Positions 31,501 to 45,800 of a stretch of DNA of 64,000 nt are shown piece by piece. The stretch is from Aphelocoma coerulescens (lineage: Eukaryota; Chordata; Aves; Passeriformes; Corvidae), in assembly GCF_041296385.1 (NCBI RefSeq), contig NC_091017.1, positions 10,782,001 to 10,846,000 on the forward strand, written 5' to 3'. A program made the position numbers and the translations under genes. Position 1 is the stretch's first letter. Every line of letters starts with the position of its first letter. The notes under the pieces are model-generated. The model had not been told where the DNA came from, did not search any database, and worked only from the letters and a program-made list of their open reading frames with translations.

Positions 31501-32808
31501 TGTGTTAGTTTAAAACAGTCTAGTTTTTTTAGTGGGCAGAGGAAGCCAGAGGGGCAGCTTCTGAAAGATGAAACTTCTACTATGCCCAGCACAGAGCCAA
31601 TCGCTGAAGGCTCTGATGATAGGCAGGTTACTAGCCCAATTAGAGAAGTTGGTAACACCTCTGTGATGACATATTTAAGAAGGGAAAAAAATTCAGCCAT
31701 TCTCTTTTTCTTTTGAGGGGCGGGGGGCCACCCAGCTGGGGCCCTCCTGAGGCCAGGAGCGGCCCAGCAGCCAGGGCCATGCAGCTGGGGCCACCCGCGT
31801 GGATGCCGGCAGGGACCACATGTCCAGCGACAAAAACATGGTGATCAATTCCCTGACACAGAGCACAGACAAGATTGAGTTTTCCAGCACTGCAAAACTC
31901 TGTAAGAACTTTTCAATTGATAGAACTTGTGAACAATAATACCTACAGACAATAATTTTCTTCCAAGTCAGAGAAAATGAAAAAGTGAGGACACATGAGG
32001 AGAACCAACATGGCGGCCCTGAAGTCAGTGAAAAGAAGGAGAGGGAGGAGGTGCCCCAAGCGTTGGAGTCGAGATCTCTCTGCAAGCTGTGGTGAGGACT
32101 ATTATACAACAAATTGTTTCCCTATAACCCGTGAAGTGCATGGGGGGATGCAGAGATCCACTTGCAGCCTGTGAGGAGAAAGTGCTCATGCTGGAGCGAG
32201 TGGGTGCTAAAAAGCTGTAATCTAGAGAGAAACTCAAACAGTGAGAGAAGAATCTTGCTTCCAGAGATAAAGAGCCCTTGCTTCCAAACTAGAGCAGCTT
32301 ATCCTTAAAAACTATTCCCCATGAACTAATGACCCAAGCCAGGCAGTTTTGGGAAGACTGCACCATTTGTGGGAGGGACTCATGTTACAGGAGGTCGGGT
32401 GGGACTGATATTCGTGAAAATTAGGACCACACTAGAAAATTCGCAGAGAACTGTCTGCCCTGGGAAGAACCCCACAGCACAGCAGAAGGAAATGCCTTTC
32501 CCTAAGTGTGCTGAAGAAAGATTCTTTGGAAGTGACTGACCAAAACCCCATGTTTTGTCTCCTTGCACAGTCGGTGGGAAAGAGGGAGGGACTGGGAAGA
32601 AAATAAAGTGTTCTAAAGGTTTATTTTAGTTCTCATTACCCTTCTTACTTTTAATTCTGTTAATAATAAATTTTCTTTTTACTGTTTAAATTTTAAACCT
32701 GTTTTGCCTTAAAATGTTTTTCTCCCCCAATCCCTATCTCAACTTATGAACCCTTTGTTACAATTCTTATGGGTGCCCTGTGCTTTTAGCCAGTGTCAAA
32801 CCCCAACA
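31501..32808 (+). mobile_element. Solo LTR, class III (ERVL-like), 1.3 kb
   Basis: It begins TGTGTTAGTTTAAAACAG, ends GTGTCAAACCCCAACA, and is flanked by a perfect 5-bp duplication GGTTA (31496-31500 and 32809-32813). It has a GC-rich promoter-like block at 31720-31830, AATAAAGTGTTCTAAAGG near 32603 and an AT-rich 3' part. The length and layout fit long avian ERVL LTRs. Small open frames inside have no recognisable domain. Confidence 0.88.
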
Positions 32809-32813
32809 GGTTA

Positions 32814-33149
32814 GAATCTCATACCAAAACCATCCTGTCATTGAAATAAATGTGTCCCACAGCACAGAAAAATTACTAGATATGAGAAGAAAGTGTGCTA
32901 TGAGCATATAGACACCAGATGGATAATGTAGTTCTGAGCACTGTAGAACACTATTTTCCAAAATTTCCTTTCCTTCTAGTGTGCTGGAGGTTAGAGGAGA
33001 GAAATAATATAAATGTTTAAGTGCTTGTCAGCTTCATTTTAACAATGTGATGTGGAATTAAACTGTGAAATTTTTCTGAAATTTCAAATGGTGTGCAGTA
33101 TCTTGTTAGAATGATGTGAGAAAATTCCCTTAAAACTTTTTCCCACATT
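32814..33149. other. Unique-looking spacer
   Basis: AT-rich host sequence between two solo LTRs. Nothing recognised. Confidence 0.55.
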
Positions 33150-33156
33150 ATGGTAG

Positions 33157-33482
33157 TGTTGCTATTGCATTCAGGTCAGAGAAGTATGGTCAAAGCCGAC
33201 CATTTAATGCCAAAAACCCATCTTTTTATAGCATGGATCGCAAAAGAGAAATTACATGATTGGTCCTTTGGATAGCCACCCACCAAAGTGAGTGGCTGAG
33301 CGGTATAACCACCCATTTAAAAATATTTTCTTCAGAGAACCAAAACAAGCCCTTGCAGAGTTAGAGAGTTAGTTTACAAAACCGTCTTCCACTGTTTCTC
33401 AGCTAAAGCATGAGAAAGGAAAAGCTTCACAAATGCTTCCCCGGCTGGAAAATTCCTCTGCTCCTGCTTTTTAGCATCCACA
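33157..33482 (-). mobile_element. Solo LTR, class II type, family X copy 2
   Basis: It is homologous to 20990-21409 in the same orientation. Shared blocks include GAAATTACATGATTGG, CCCATTTAAAAATATT, GAGAAAGGAAAAGCTTCAC and AGCATCCACA. It is flanked by ATGGTAG on both sides (33150-33156 and 33483-33489), compatible with a 6-bp duplication plus one chance match. A central part present in copy 1 is missing or rearranged. Confidence 0.75.
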
Positions 33483-33489
33483 ATGGTAG

Positions 33490-35852
33490 TTCCTTTATTA
33501 CAAAAAATACCTTCATCTAAATTTTCAGAGCAACGATTATTTGAAAAGAGGAGATAAGCAGGAGAAAAGTAATAGCACCTTTGCATTCACTACCGTCACC
33601 AAATGCAGGAAACTTCACATGGTTTTAATCTTAGGACAGTTTTCAGTGTAATTGTTGGTTCCACCCTGGCTACTCCCCAAAATGACAGAAAGTTATGTTG
33701 ACACAAGATAACAAGCCATGTCACAGAACATCTAAAAGAATGAAAAACTGGAAAGGGTGTAATAATGATAGTCCATAACCTAAATTCTGACACTCCTGAG
33801 TAACTTGGGGATGGATGTCCATCCTTTTCACCAAGCCACTCTGATTTTTCTATTTCATTTTCATTCTCCTTTGATCTTTCACTCACTTTGACCAAAATGA
33901 AATGAAGACTTAAGAGCCCCATCAGGAGTGGGATATTATGTAAACTTCAGAGCTGCCACAGTTAGCTCAGTCAGCTGCTGTAAGTGAAGGGTTGTACAGC
34001 ACAAGGGTATCTAACATATAAATCCTAATGAAGAATCTGTGAGGTGGTACACCCAGTTTTGGTGAACTGGACCAATCAGAAGTCAGAGTGAATTTTCAGC
34101 TATGTTCATAACTTTAAGACTTTTACCCAAAAAAAAAGGTAATAATTACAAAATACCTAAACTACACAACAAAGTAAATTTGAAAACTTCACAAGACTGA
34201 AGGTATTTTCTTAATCTATTTTGCTTCCTATAGGACCAGGGGAAAAAAAACACTAAAATTTTGAAATACTGCAGTTCTAACAGCATCTGCTATCCCAAAG
34301 TGCTTGGAAAGCTACTTAGCATATGTTTCTTTATGACATAGTTAGTTTTTCCCACCACAGCAATACAAAATCAAGAGGAGAAATTTGGTTGTAGACTATC
34401 TTTCCCCAAATATAAGCAGCCAAATCTTCAGTGCCTAAAGCTATATAATCCCCTAAAGCTGAAGATGGTCAGTAATGTCTTCAACAAATAATATCTATTC
34501 TTCCTTTCAACTAAAATAGCATATTCCCCAGAATAAAAAAAATAAAGTTCCCTATGGCTCAAGACTTGTTGAGGATTGTGAATCAGGACTTCCAAACCAC
34601 CAGCAACATTTGTTCTGCCATCCCCTACCATGAGTATGAAGTCCCCTACCAAGGCACAGACCTGGGAAAGCCATGATTACAATAGCTTGTGAAATCTGTC
34701 AGATCACAGAACAAGGTGGGAAGGAAGGCTGCAGATTTTCCTGACATGAAAAACTGAGAGCTTTAAAGGACAGTTCCGGTGTTCCCAAGAAATCCTGAAA
34801 AGACAAAGAAAACCCACATGGGGGATATGGCTCTGTATCTTCTGACATTTGGATGGGTCTAATAGAAAATACAAATCTGATCACAAAAGAACCACCTCAT
34901 ACCCCACAAGCAAATCCAGTTCACTTACATGCTTGTAGTAAAAATTAGCTGTGCTCACATGCCAGCCAAAGAACTGAAATATCAGGTTAAGACAAAGATG
35001 GTTTGCTCACCACTCCACTGAGTTACTATACCAAAATATAATGAAATTATTTAGACAAACACCAACTCCAGTTTATACTTCTTTCTCAGCAGCTTAGAGA
35101 AATTTCACACAAAGCAGCTTGTTAAGAAATAAGTAATATTTTTTAAAGACATTTAACAATCTGTTTCTGCTACACCTCCTTCCCAGCCAAATTTCACCTA
35201 TAAGGTTATAGTACAACTGCTTTGGAATCAAGAAAACATGAGTTGCATATTTTTTATTACATGTGAGATATATTACAATACAATTGGTGCATATATACAT
35301 AGCTTCCCTTCATGAACACTTCAGCAAATACACCTTATATGTATATTATATAAAATTACTTCGAAGTCCAATATGTCCAATGGTAGAAAATTGGCATGGA
35401 CAGAAGAATGAGTTTTTTTCATGACCTTTTCATTGTCCTGTGCACTAAAAATGGATTTTTGAATGTCCTTGTGACATTTCTGCCTTCAGATTAAAACTGT
35501 GCTTAAAGTACTTTATTCTCTTTTAAAGCGTAATCTACCTATCCAGAGGGAAAAGACCCCAATACTTGCCACAATCAATAATTCTTACAGTAAATCCCTT
35601 GCAAATGCATACAACACCAAGGCAATCTGTGCCTGGAATTTTAATTTCCCCATGGGCAGCACTGAGGTACCCATTTATATCACTTTGTGCTCAGATATTA
35701 ATACTAAACATTGCTGGCTCTTTCTTCCATAAAGGACCACTGGTACCAGTGTAGAGACTATTTGTGTCTCATAAATTATCAATCAAAATTTTTTCAGCCT
35801 TTCTGAAGACATGTATTTGTCACATATCACATGGATGGTTGGAGAAAAAACA
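33490..35852. other. Unique-looking non-coding DNA
   Basis: No mobile element, long open frame or compositional anomaly seen. AT-rich throughout. Confidence 0.6.
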
Positions 35853-36895
35853 TGGAATAGATCATAGAATGGGCCTTAAAGATCATCTAGTTCCAACCCC
35901 CTGCTGTGGACAGCATTTTTCACTACATCAGCTTGCTCAGAGCTCCATCCATCCTGGCCTTGAACTCTCCCAGGAATGGGGCATTCACATCATCTCTGAG
36001 CAACCTGTGCCAGTGCCTCACTACCCTCACACTGAAGAATATTTTCTTAATATTTAATCTAAACCCACTTTTTCAGTTTGAAGACATTCCCCCTTGTGCT
36101 GTCACTACATGTCTCTATAAAAAGTCCCTCTCCATCTTTCTTGTAGTCTCCCTTCAGGTACTGGAAGGCCATAATTAGGTCACCCTGAAGCCTTCTCTTT
36201 TCCAGTCTAAACAAACCCAATTCACTCAGCCCTTCCTCACAGGAGAGGTGCTCCTTCCCTCCAGTCACCTTGGTGTCCCTCCTCTGGAGTCACTCCAACA
36301 GGTCCATGTCCTTCCTATGCTGGGACCCCAGAGCTGGATGCAGCTCTGCAGGTGGGGTCTCACCAGATCAGAGCAGAGGGGCAGAATCCCCTCCCTCCCC
36401 TGCTGCCTGTGGTGCTTTTGACACAGCCCAGGACATGTTTGGCTTTCTGGGCTGCAAGTGCACATGGCCAGGACGTCTCCAGCCTCTCCTCCACCAGCAC
36501 CCCCAAGTCCTTCTGGGCAGGGCTGCTCTCCATCTGTTCATCCTCTAGCCTGGATTGACACTGGGGGTTTACCCTGACCTAGGTGCAGGACCTTGCACTT
36601 GGTCTTGTTAAACCTCATGAGATTCCCATGGGCCCACTTCCTGAGGTTGTCCAGGTCCTTCTGGATGGCATCCAATCATTCAGGTGCGTCAACTGCACCA
36701 CTCAGCTTGGTGTCATCTGCAAGTGTGCTGAGGGTGCACTTGATCCCTCTGCCTATGTCATTAATGAAGATATTAAATAACACTGGTCCAATACAGACCC
36801 AAGGGACACCACTTGTCACCAGTGTCCACAGGGACTCTGAACCACGACCCTCTGGATGTGACTGTCCAACCACTTTCTTATCCATTTAACAGCCC
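35853..36895 (-). mobile_element. CR1 LINE, 5'-truncated, with RT remnant
   Basis: The copy runs from a 3' tail (ATCATAGAATGGGCCTTAAAG on the plus strand) through the CR1 3' region to the C-terminal part of the pol open frame. On the minus strand, 36676-36885 encodes a recognisable CR1 RT segment with [12 protein letters not shown] followed by a [12 protein letters not shown] box. The usual Phe before ADD is replaced by Leu. Further along (about 36560-36620, minus) the NLMRFNKTK segment is visible. Several frameshifts separate these pieces. It is a dead copy of about 1.04 kb. Confidence 0.93.
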
Positions 36896-39800
36896 ATTCA
36901 CTGGACTAACATATCAGACTATTAAAGAAAAGTGATATTTGGATTATCAGAGCTTGTTGTCATTCACATATTTTCCATTATAAATTATGAATTGCCATTT
37001 CTGAAGCATCAGGTCACTGTTCTTATGTGCTCCCACATTAACTTGCAGGATGGCCCCAGATGACATGAAGACATCAGACATGCTTTCCTATAATGCCTTT
37101 GTCATTCCTCATCACTCAGTATGTGACAGTACAGTTGTTTTCAAAAGTTAGGCTGAAGGACACTTGGATGCATGGTCAGAAGCACAGGTACTGTCTTCCT
37201 GAACAGGTATAATTTATGCTGAGTTTCTTGCTTTTGTAACAGAAACAGAGTGGGCACCTAAAATCAAAAGGCTCAAAGTATTATGAAAATACATGAGTAA
37301 TAATGAACATTAGTCGTTTTCCATGAAATTTCAGATATACTCTATAGCAAAAAAAGGCCTTTCTACTCTGAAGCTGTGTATGCAAAAAGCTTAGGGAATT
37401 ACAGAATATCCAGGATCACAAAATAATTGCATTAATGCTCTTCTTCGAATTAAGTCATTATTCAGTCTCCCTCAGTTTAGGCATGACAAGCCTGACAGGT
37501 GCTTCAGGCAGGAACATATCCAGCTCTCAGAGACAGAAACATATATTCAGCTTTTTTAGTGAATTCAGTCAGATCAAACTTGCTTTTCTGGAGATGTTGG
37601 AGGAAAAGATCTTAATAAATGTACTTGAGAAATTGAATGGAATATGAGAAAAAGTCCGGGATTTTTAGTTTTGCTAAATGCTTTTTCCTCTGTCTGTCTG
37701 AAAGATAGTTTATACTTTTTCAATCTTTTGACTTGCTCGTTTAGATAAAACTAGCCTAATCTTAATTCATCATAATTAGCAACACTCATCCTACTGCAGT
37801 GTCTGTTGAATTATAAGTAACAGGAGGAGTCAGTATATTATTCATCTTGCTGTTAACAAGAAAAATTAAAATGGTTACAGCAGAGGTCTGAGCACCAGAA
37901 TTTCACTGTTCCACCCTCAGTCCTGTGACAGCTCATTACAGAAACTCAGATGGGTCAAATTTCCCCAGACTCCTTTTTAAAAATTGTTCAGGGAAGAGGA
38001 TGAAATATAAGTTCAGATATTTCTTCATAATTTTGGGCCACTCTGCATGAGTTTCACATCTATCAAGTGGTAATCACAGTAAATGTCCTTCAATATCATT
38101 AGAAATTTGGTTTAGAGTAGCAACCAGTCGTGCACACAAAAAGTGGATTTCTAAGTAGGCAGCAACATAAGATTGCAATTCATACATTTTTTAGTAATAA
38201 AATTGCTAATCTAATTGTCTGCAGTTTAGGATAGGCAATGTCTTCTGGGTCAGCCTACTGCGCAGGAAGCTAGAATTTGGAAAGAGCTCCATAGGAGCAT
38301 AGTTTACATTTTCATCTGTGCTGACACTATTATCAATGAGGATGAAATACAGAGAAATAGAAGCAAAAGGAAAGATGCAGTGAGTTTGTTAAAATCTATA
38401 TGGATGTTGAGAAGAGAGACAGACAGAAAGCCTATCAATCTCTTTGACATTTATAAATGCCGCCAGGCAATATTTTTCCAAAGGTATTTTACTTCAGATT
38501 CGTGTGCATACTATAATCAACAACAATTAGTGTTTGTCATCAATATTTTAAGGTTTATGATTAAAACTAGATATTTGCTTTCTTAGCTGAAAGTAGGAGT
38601 TAAACTGTACTAGATAGGAGTGTACAAAGAGAATTATTTGACAAGAAACAATGTAAAACTAAAGGAGACAAATATATCACACAAGAAAACCCAATGGGCT
38701 GGAGAAAAAGAACCTGCTGCTTCTGTCCCTGGGAAAAAAAAAAAAAAAAAAAAAAAATGAAGGGGGGTTGTCAGGAAACTAGCTTTTGTGGTTAAGAAAG
38801 GAATGAAAGTCCCTCAGTCTCAAACAGACATGGCTTCTCTAAGACATGGGAAACTTTTCCAACTAAACTTCTCCACTGGGACTCCTGTTTCAGGTTTCCT
38901 TTTCCCGAGCACATGTTCAAGAACATCCCCACAAATCATTTAAAATTTAAACACTACAAAGGACCTTCAACTGAAGTTGGAGGTAATACAGATGTCAGTT
39001 TTGTTCTTTGAAGGTGAAACTTCAGTATTGTTATAGAATTGAACTGAATTCTCATAGCTGTCACCTATAACCTTATAGTAGCATCTTCCAAACACTGCCA
39101 TTTTTGAGTGTCCAAAAGATCCCTATCCTGATTCTCCAAAAGGTTTTAAAAAAGGCAAATGTCATCTACAGATTTATTAAAGTTGTCTGAAAGCCTATAT
39201 TAAACCAAGATAACTGCAGTTCAACAGATCACAACTACTTAAGTGAGCACTGCTTTTGTTTCAAACCAATACTCAATTAAAAATTTCCTACAGTCTTAGC
39301 TGTTAATTGCTTCACAGTAGAACAACTAACATTTTAACTGCCTGTAGGCTTGTAACAAGCCCATTTCTTTCTGTTGTAATTGTTTCTCTTCCTGGTACCC
39401 TCACATTTCTTCCTTGATCCTGCCCAAAGAAATTGAAAGAATAAATGGATGATAGGACAATGTACACATAGAGATTGATTGTACACATTTTGATAACCAA
39501 ACATGTATTTGGATAAATTAGACCAAGTACAAAAAGTGTATAAAGTGATAATTTTGATAAAAAATATGTTTCTAATGTTTTTGTTCTTAATCTGTGAAAG
39601 TATCTCAACCTTTTTGAAATTTAGAAAGTTATTCAGACTTCAAAATCAGAAGATATTTCGGAATATTAAAGTTTCTTTATATATATAGTTTGTAATTGAA
39701 TAAGGATGATATCAGTAACATTACCCTCAAAATCTTACTAAGAGAGAGTAACAAACATCTATCATCAGCTAGAAAGTAAATATTTTGTATCCAAAGTTTC

Positions 39801-42800
39801 CAATGCTCAAAACAGGAAAGAAGTTGCTTGTCAGCATCTTATTCTTGCACCTTACAGAGCAGCAGAAGTCAGTACACAATGCTGGACTTTATTCTCACCA
39901 TAAGAAAAGCAGTAAAACATCTGCTCTGCCTAAAAGGACTCATTTTTCATTTAGAGACTTCATGTATTCCCTATGTCATTGTGTCACCTGCACAGACCTC
40001 TGCTATTACTTCATTTCTGCAGAAAAATTCAAATGGTGCTTTATTTTCCTCTTTCCAGAGTGGTGAAAAACCCTCCTCTATGGTTTTCTCTGTTCCAGGG
40101 AGCTGCTCAGGCCTGAGAAACACATGGACTTGAAGGAGCACATCTCTCTCACACAGCTCCATTTCCCCCTTCTTTGTTAAGATTAGTTTGCTAGCAGGTT
40201 GTAAAACCTCAATAGATTTGATTGCAAGGATATCTGCTTTTGTACTTCATCCCTTGCCTACCCACCCCTACCTGTCACTGAACATCTATATTTTATTTGC
40301 TGCCCTTATCTAGAATAGCCTTTGCACAACTTCTTCTCTTGACTTAATTACATCAATAAAAGAATTGCAAACCACCTTTAAAAGTAATGAGCTCTCACAC
40401 ACACTACTGCTGCTGCTTCTCTTACATAGTCCATAAAATGTAGCAGGAGACAGATGATTAGAACTGATTATTCTACGTTACAAAGGGTAACTAACTCTGG
40501 CAATACAGTGTACAGCACTCTGTTTAGATCTTTTTTATTAAAAGCAATAATAAACATTAAAACTAATTCATGCAACAAATCAGAGACCTTAATGTTATGC
40601 TCAAGATCAAGACTTCAACAGGTGAAATGTGACTGATATTCTCAGAGTATCAGTGAATATTAAGAACACTGAAGACACAGCTTATCTGATTTTATTAAAA
40701 ATATTAAATCAAAAGTATTATTAAAAATAGACTACAATTTGTCACACTGTTTTTCAAGTACAAGGTATAGCCCACGTGAAATTGTTATGTTTTCAAACAC
40801 TACTAATAGGACTTTTCAAAGTTTCCCTGCAGCTCACATTCTTAAAAAAAAAAAGTTCTACATACCTACAAAACAATCTTCTGTTAGCAAACACCAAGTA
40901 ATTTTCACACAAACATCTAATGAGAAGACACAAATATATAAATCTCAGTGGGGTGAACTAATATAACTTTCTCTAGACTAACCTAACTCAATTTGTTTAA
41001 ACCCATTTTTGTGGAACTACACACTTGTGTTCTGTGCCCCATTGTGGCCAATCACATCCAAGATAAGAAACAAACATTTCTGATCAAAAATCACTTTTAT
41101 AAATATATTCTATGCTCTTTATTTGATGATTGTTGAAAAAAAACCCTGAAACTAACAGTAAATTATTATATAGCCACCTGGCTATCCTACTGAAATATTA
41201 AGAGGAAAAAGTCACTGTATTCCAATGAGCTTAAAGGGATGCTTCTGCCACAGCAAATGCAACCATCTAATAGTGCTGAAGGAAAAATTAAATACTGGGG
41301 GGTGTTGCTTCCTTTGATTTTTCACATAAAATATAATCTAAAGAGTCCTGAAATCACTGCTTCTAAAGAGCACACAGGAATCACTCATTTCGTTTAATTG
41401 TACTATTAATCTTACCACCGGTGCAAAAGCTTTAATGAATCCTAAGGGAGAGAGGGAATAGAAGAGAGAATGTCATATGCTATCTGAACTTCTGAAGTGA
41501 GCCGTGTTCCTGTTTTCCAAATAGTAAAATTCAACCAGAAGTTTAAAACACAAAATCACTACACTGTTGTTCATTCACACACCTCCAAGTTCTGATCAAA
41601 AACTTACAGGAAACCAGTGTTTAGCCTTCAGCGTATCCGTGGAAGAGACGCATAGAGCAAATGATCTCCCAGACAGTCTTTGTAGTCATTACTCCTTAAA
41701 GCTCACAAGTTTCCAAACGTATTATCTCCTTTTAGAATGATGGACAAGCTCTGTCAAGCTGTTTACACTTTGATGTTGCCCACAAACACCCCAGGTTCTG
41801 GCTGTCAGTGATTACTTTTTAAAGCTGGCAGTCATCCTGCAGTTATTTCAATGTGATACTCCATTTGGATGCTTTTCTAAGTAATTTTTCACTGGTATAT
41901 GCGCAATTACGCCTTAAGAAGAATAGTGACATCTGTTCGTCACAAAAAGAAAGGGTAGACTGAGCAATGCTGTCAACCCTCAGCAATTTTTTCTTGGCCA
42001 ATTGCTAAAACAAAGTTTTACGTGAGAATTTAACACTAATAGGAACAAAATTACTCTTAAAATTGTGGGCACAACCACAGTTTGGAAATTTTGCCTTTTC
42101 TCTATTCTTTCTTACACAACTTTAGCTTTCATTGATTTCACAATTATACAGGGAGTCAAATTAGGAAACATTCCCAGTGTTCTATTCCCACGTTCCCAAT
42201 ATATTCTCCTAGTTCTGGTAAACTGTGTCACCAAAAGTAACTAAAATTGAGAAAAAAAGGATGAGAAAAGGCGAAAAAGTACAGTTCCCTCCCTCCTCAT
42301 GTATATACTTAGTGGTTTTTAAATATTTGTATGATGTTCTTCAAAATACAACTTTTTCACTAATGCAGATTTCTTATGTAGTTATATTTCAGGTTACATA
42401 AATAGGGATAGCTATATGTCATGAACAGTGAACTGTTGGCTTCCTCTTGACTGGTAAATGCAGCAATTTCAAGACTTCTTTTATTTTTGGAGTATTGATA
42501 AACCATTGATTGCATTGTCTTCACATAATCTGGGAAAATCCATCTTCATTTTGTAGGTACGGTAAAGAGAAAGAAGACCTTTCCCTTTTCCGAATAATTT
42601 GTGTAACAGTAAGAAGCAGTCTCCAAGTATTTTTTTCCCATGGAAAATCTGCTGAGGATGTTACAATGTTGTTTCTGCTAAATGCCCCATTTGTTCCATT
42701 CTGGATGAAATCCACCTATTCATCAGAACAGCACTCAAGGTCCATCTGGCACTGAACTTCATCCATCCACAAAAGTAGGAGAATAAATTATAAACAAATA

Positions 42801-45800
42801 AATCCAAACTGTATGGTGACAAAGAGCACTCAGTATGCCTTAGTTAATATCACGTATGTCCTGATAAAGGATAAAGTGATCTTTTTCTTATGAAGAAGAT
42901 GCAGACAGCAAATAATAAATGCATCTGCTAGGCTAAAATAAATAAACTTGGAAGATAACAGGAAGGAAGGTTTCCTATGTGCAACTTGAGGAATGATAGT
43001 GTCAATAAATAGTAACACATTTCCATTCTGTAACATTTATTAATACTCCTCCAGGAAATTCAGCATAATAAATAAACATTCGTCCTTTCTAAAAAATTCT
43101 GAAAGGAATTGGTAAAATTAGATCATCTGAATCCAGTGTCCTGGATTCAGGGCAGAGTACCTGTTTGAATTAAGATAAAAACCATGCCTAAGTCTTTTAT
43201 TAAATGCATTAAAACTTTCTTCAGGGGATTATGTCACATAAAGGATAATGGCTGAGAAATTTAACCTATATAAAAGGACCGAAAAAGAGTCTAACATTAT
43301 GGTGTTCTATAGTAAAAAGGACTCAACCAACCCAAAACTCAATATTTGCAATATAATAAAACAAAAACAAAAATAAAACCCAAAAAAGACAAAAACAAAA
43401 ACAAAATTTTATCATTCTTCATAATGAAAAAGAGTCTCTCTAAAATAAAATGAGACTCTGACTTCTTTGACCACATATTAGTTGGGGTAATTACATACTG
43501 CCTTACTACAGCCCACAGAATCTAACTTCACTACATGGTCATTTACTTATGTATCATAGAGTTGTCACATTTTATCCTGCAAAGGGCCACATTTCAATAG
43601 GGATGAATAGCACTTGTGTATTGCTTGCAAATGGTTTCAAGCTTTTAAAGCTTCACAGGGCTACTTGGTCAATTGTTCCTTAGAAAAGATACAAGGAACA
43701 TAAATAAAGATATACTTTTTTTTTTTTCTCAGGGGTCATGTGGAAAAGTTCTCCACCATGATGACAATTTCTCTATAATGATAAAATAACTTATTACTTA
43801 CTCATTCTTATGAAGGGGTGTTGTTAAAGCTGCGTGCTAAACCCTAAAACCCCCAAAAATATTTGGAAACTGTCCAATGTTCTTTGAGTTTGTTTAATCA
43901 TTTCCTCAACAATCTTTCAATTACAGCTTGTGGTCAATTAATGCAAAGAACATAGCCTTATGACTCCAGGAGTTTTGTAACAACCACATGAGATCATCTG
44001 CAGCAAGAGCAAACACATCACCAGTTTCCTTTTTTTAAATAAACCCTTATTACTCAGCAACAAAAACAGCAATATTTTGCTATCCTGTATTTTGCAAAAA
44101 GACTAGATTCTGATGCTCTAGCTCCTGCCAAGAACTCCTTTCTGCCCAAACATTAACTGTGACTTCAACGTGATTATGCAAATCCTTGAACCAGCAGGCA
44201 AACTTGAACTCTGGCATGTAAAGAAACCCCAAATCAATTGCATGCGTAAATGTTAGCAGAGGCATAATTCCTTGTTGAATTTTGCTTAAGATGATAGTCA
44301 AGACCGAAAAAAATTAATTATAATTTTGCTTAAAAGACTCTAGTCATCCAGAAGAAAAAAAAAAAAAAAAACAACTACTGTTTAACTGTGTTAAAGATTA
44401 GTAATTTGGTATCCAAAGAAAGTTAACCGGTATCTGGTTCTGACAAAATACTGTAACATAAATATAAACCCCATTTACCCTCTCTTAATTGTCCTTTGAA
44501 TTGTCATTCCAAATTTAAATAATTTCACAGAATTCTGCAGCCATTCTTCTCCTAAGGATATAACTCTGGAGAGGAAAACAGTAAAATAAAAAATGAGGGA
44601 GATTTCCAAAGACTGTTAGTGTAATCCAACCTGAGCAATGTATACATAATAAATAATTATACAAAACTTGGAAAAAGTATATGAAAGTAGATACAGTATT
44701 CATATCAAAGGCTGTTGAACACATGAGATAAGACCCATATATTTGGTATTAGCAGGATTTCTTTATGCCCCAGTTTTCCCTTGCAAATGCATTGTGGCCT
44801 TGGAGCATGTTCTCTCAACTGACTTCAGGAGGATAAAGCCAGTCACAAAACGTGTTCAGAGTGAGCGGGTCTGTATTTGTAAAAATTGAAACCAATGGTG
44901 CAACAGGCAAAAATAGTAGTCAATATTTTTATAGGCCAATGTTCTTTTGGTAGTGTGGTATTTTTCTGAGGAAAACACCTGCTTGTTTGCCACAGAAGAA
45001 GGGTTAATAAATCTAGTCTCTCTCAAGAGCTCCACAAGCCCAGTGAACTATTCTGCGCAGTGCAGATTAGTCTGTACCTCTGCCAAATGCTGCCACAAGG
45101 GATGTTCTAGGGAAATCACAGGCTTGGTGGCCACTTACAATGTCCCAGGGCACAGCAAGGCATGAAATAGGGGGAAATCAGCCTCTGAATCTCTGTATAA
45201 GTCCCAAAAGAGGCACTTTTAGTTGCTGCAATTTTTAAATGAATCTATCCCATCCCCTGAGGAAAAAAAAAACAGTGGTTTTCTCTTCTTTGCAGTAAGA
45301 GCACCCTGCTCCTATTCTCCTTAATTACTTAAATGCTCTCCCAGCAACAACACATAGAAAAAGGTCCTTTCATTCCCATAATGCCTGTGCTTAGCAGCAA
45401 TACCAGAACCAAAGGATGACAGCTTATATGTTTCTGAGTCAAATGCTGTTTCTTTCTCTGAATTTTGACCTTCAGTCTCCCCATTACAACTGTTGCTTTT
45501 GACAGAAGCAAAAGCTCTTCACCACAAAATCAGGTGGAGGTGGAGGAAGAGGAAGGAACACTGATGAAATGGAAAAGCATCTGACCAGAAATTAGACTGT
45601 TAGAAGAATAACATTTCCAACTTATTTGTTCCACCAGAAATAAGGGAGTGAAAGGCTGTGATAGTTTTTGAAACAGTCAGCTGCAGGAATGGTATGATTT
45701 GTGGTAAAACAAATAAAAACCAGCAGTGCTTATATATAATTTAAAGCTCTCTAAACTTTGTATATTAAGAAATGTTATCATTCCCTTCGGGATCCTGAGG

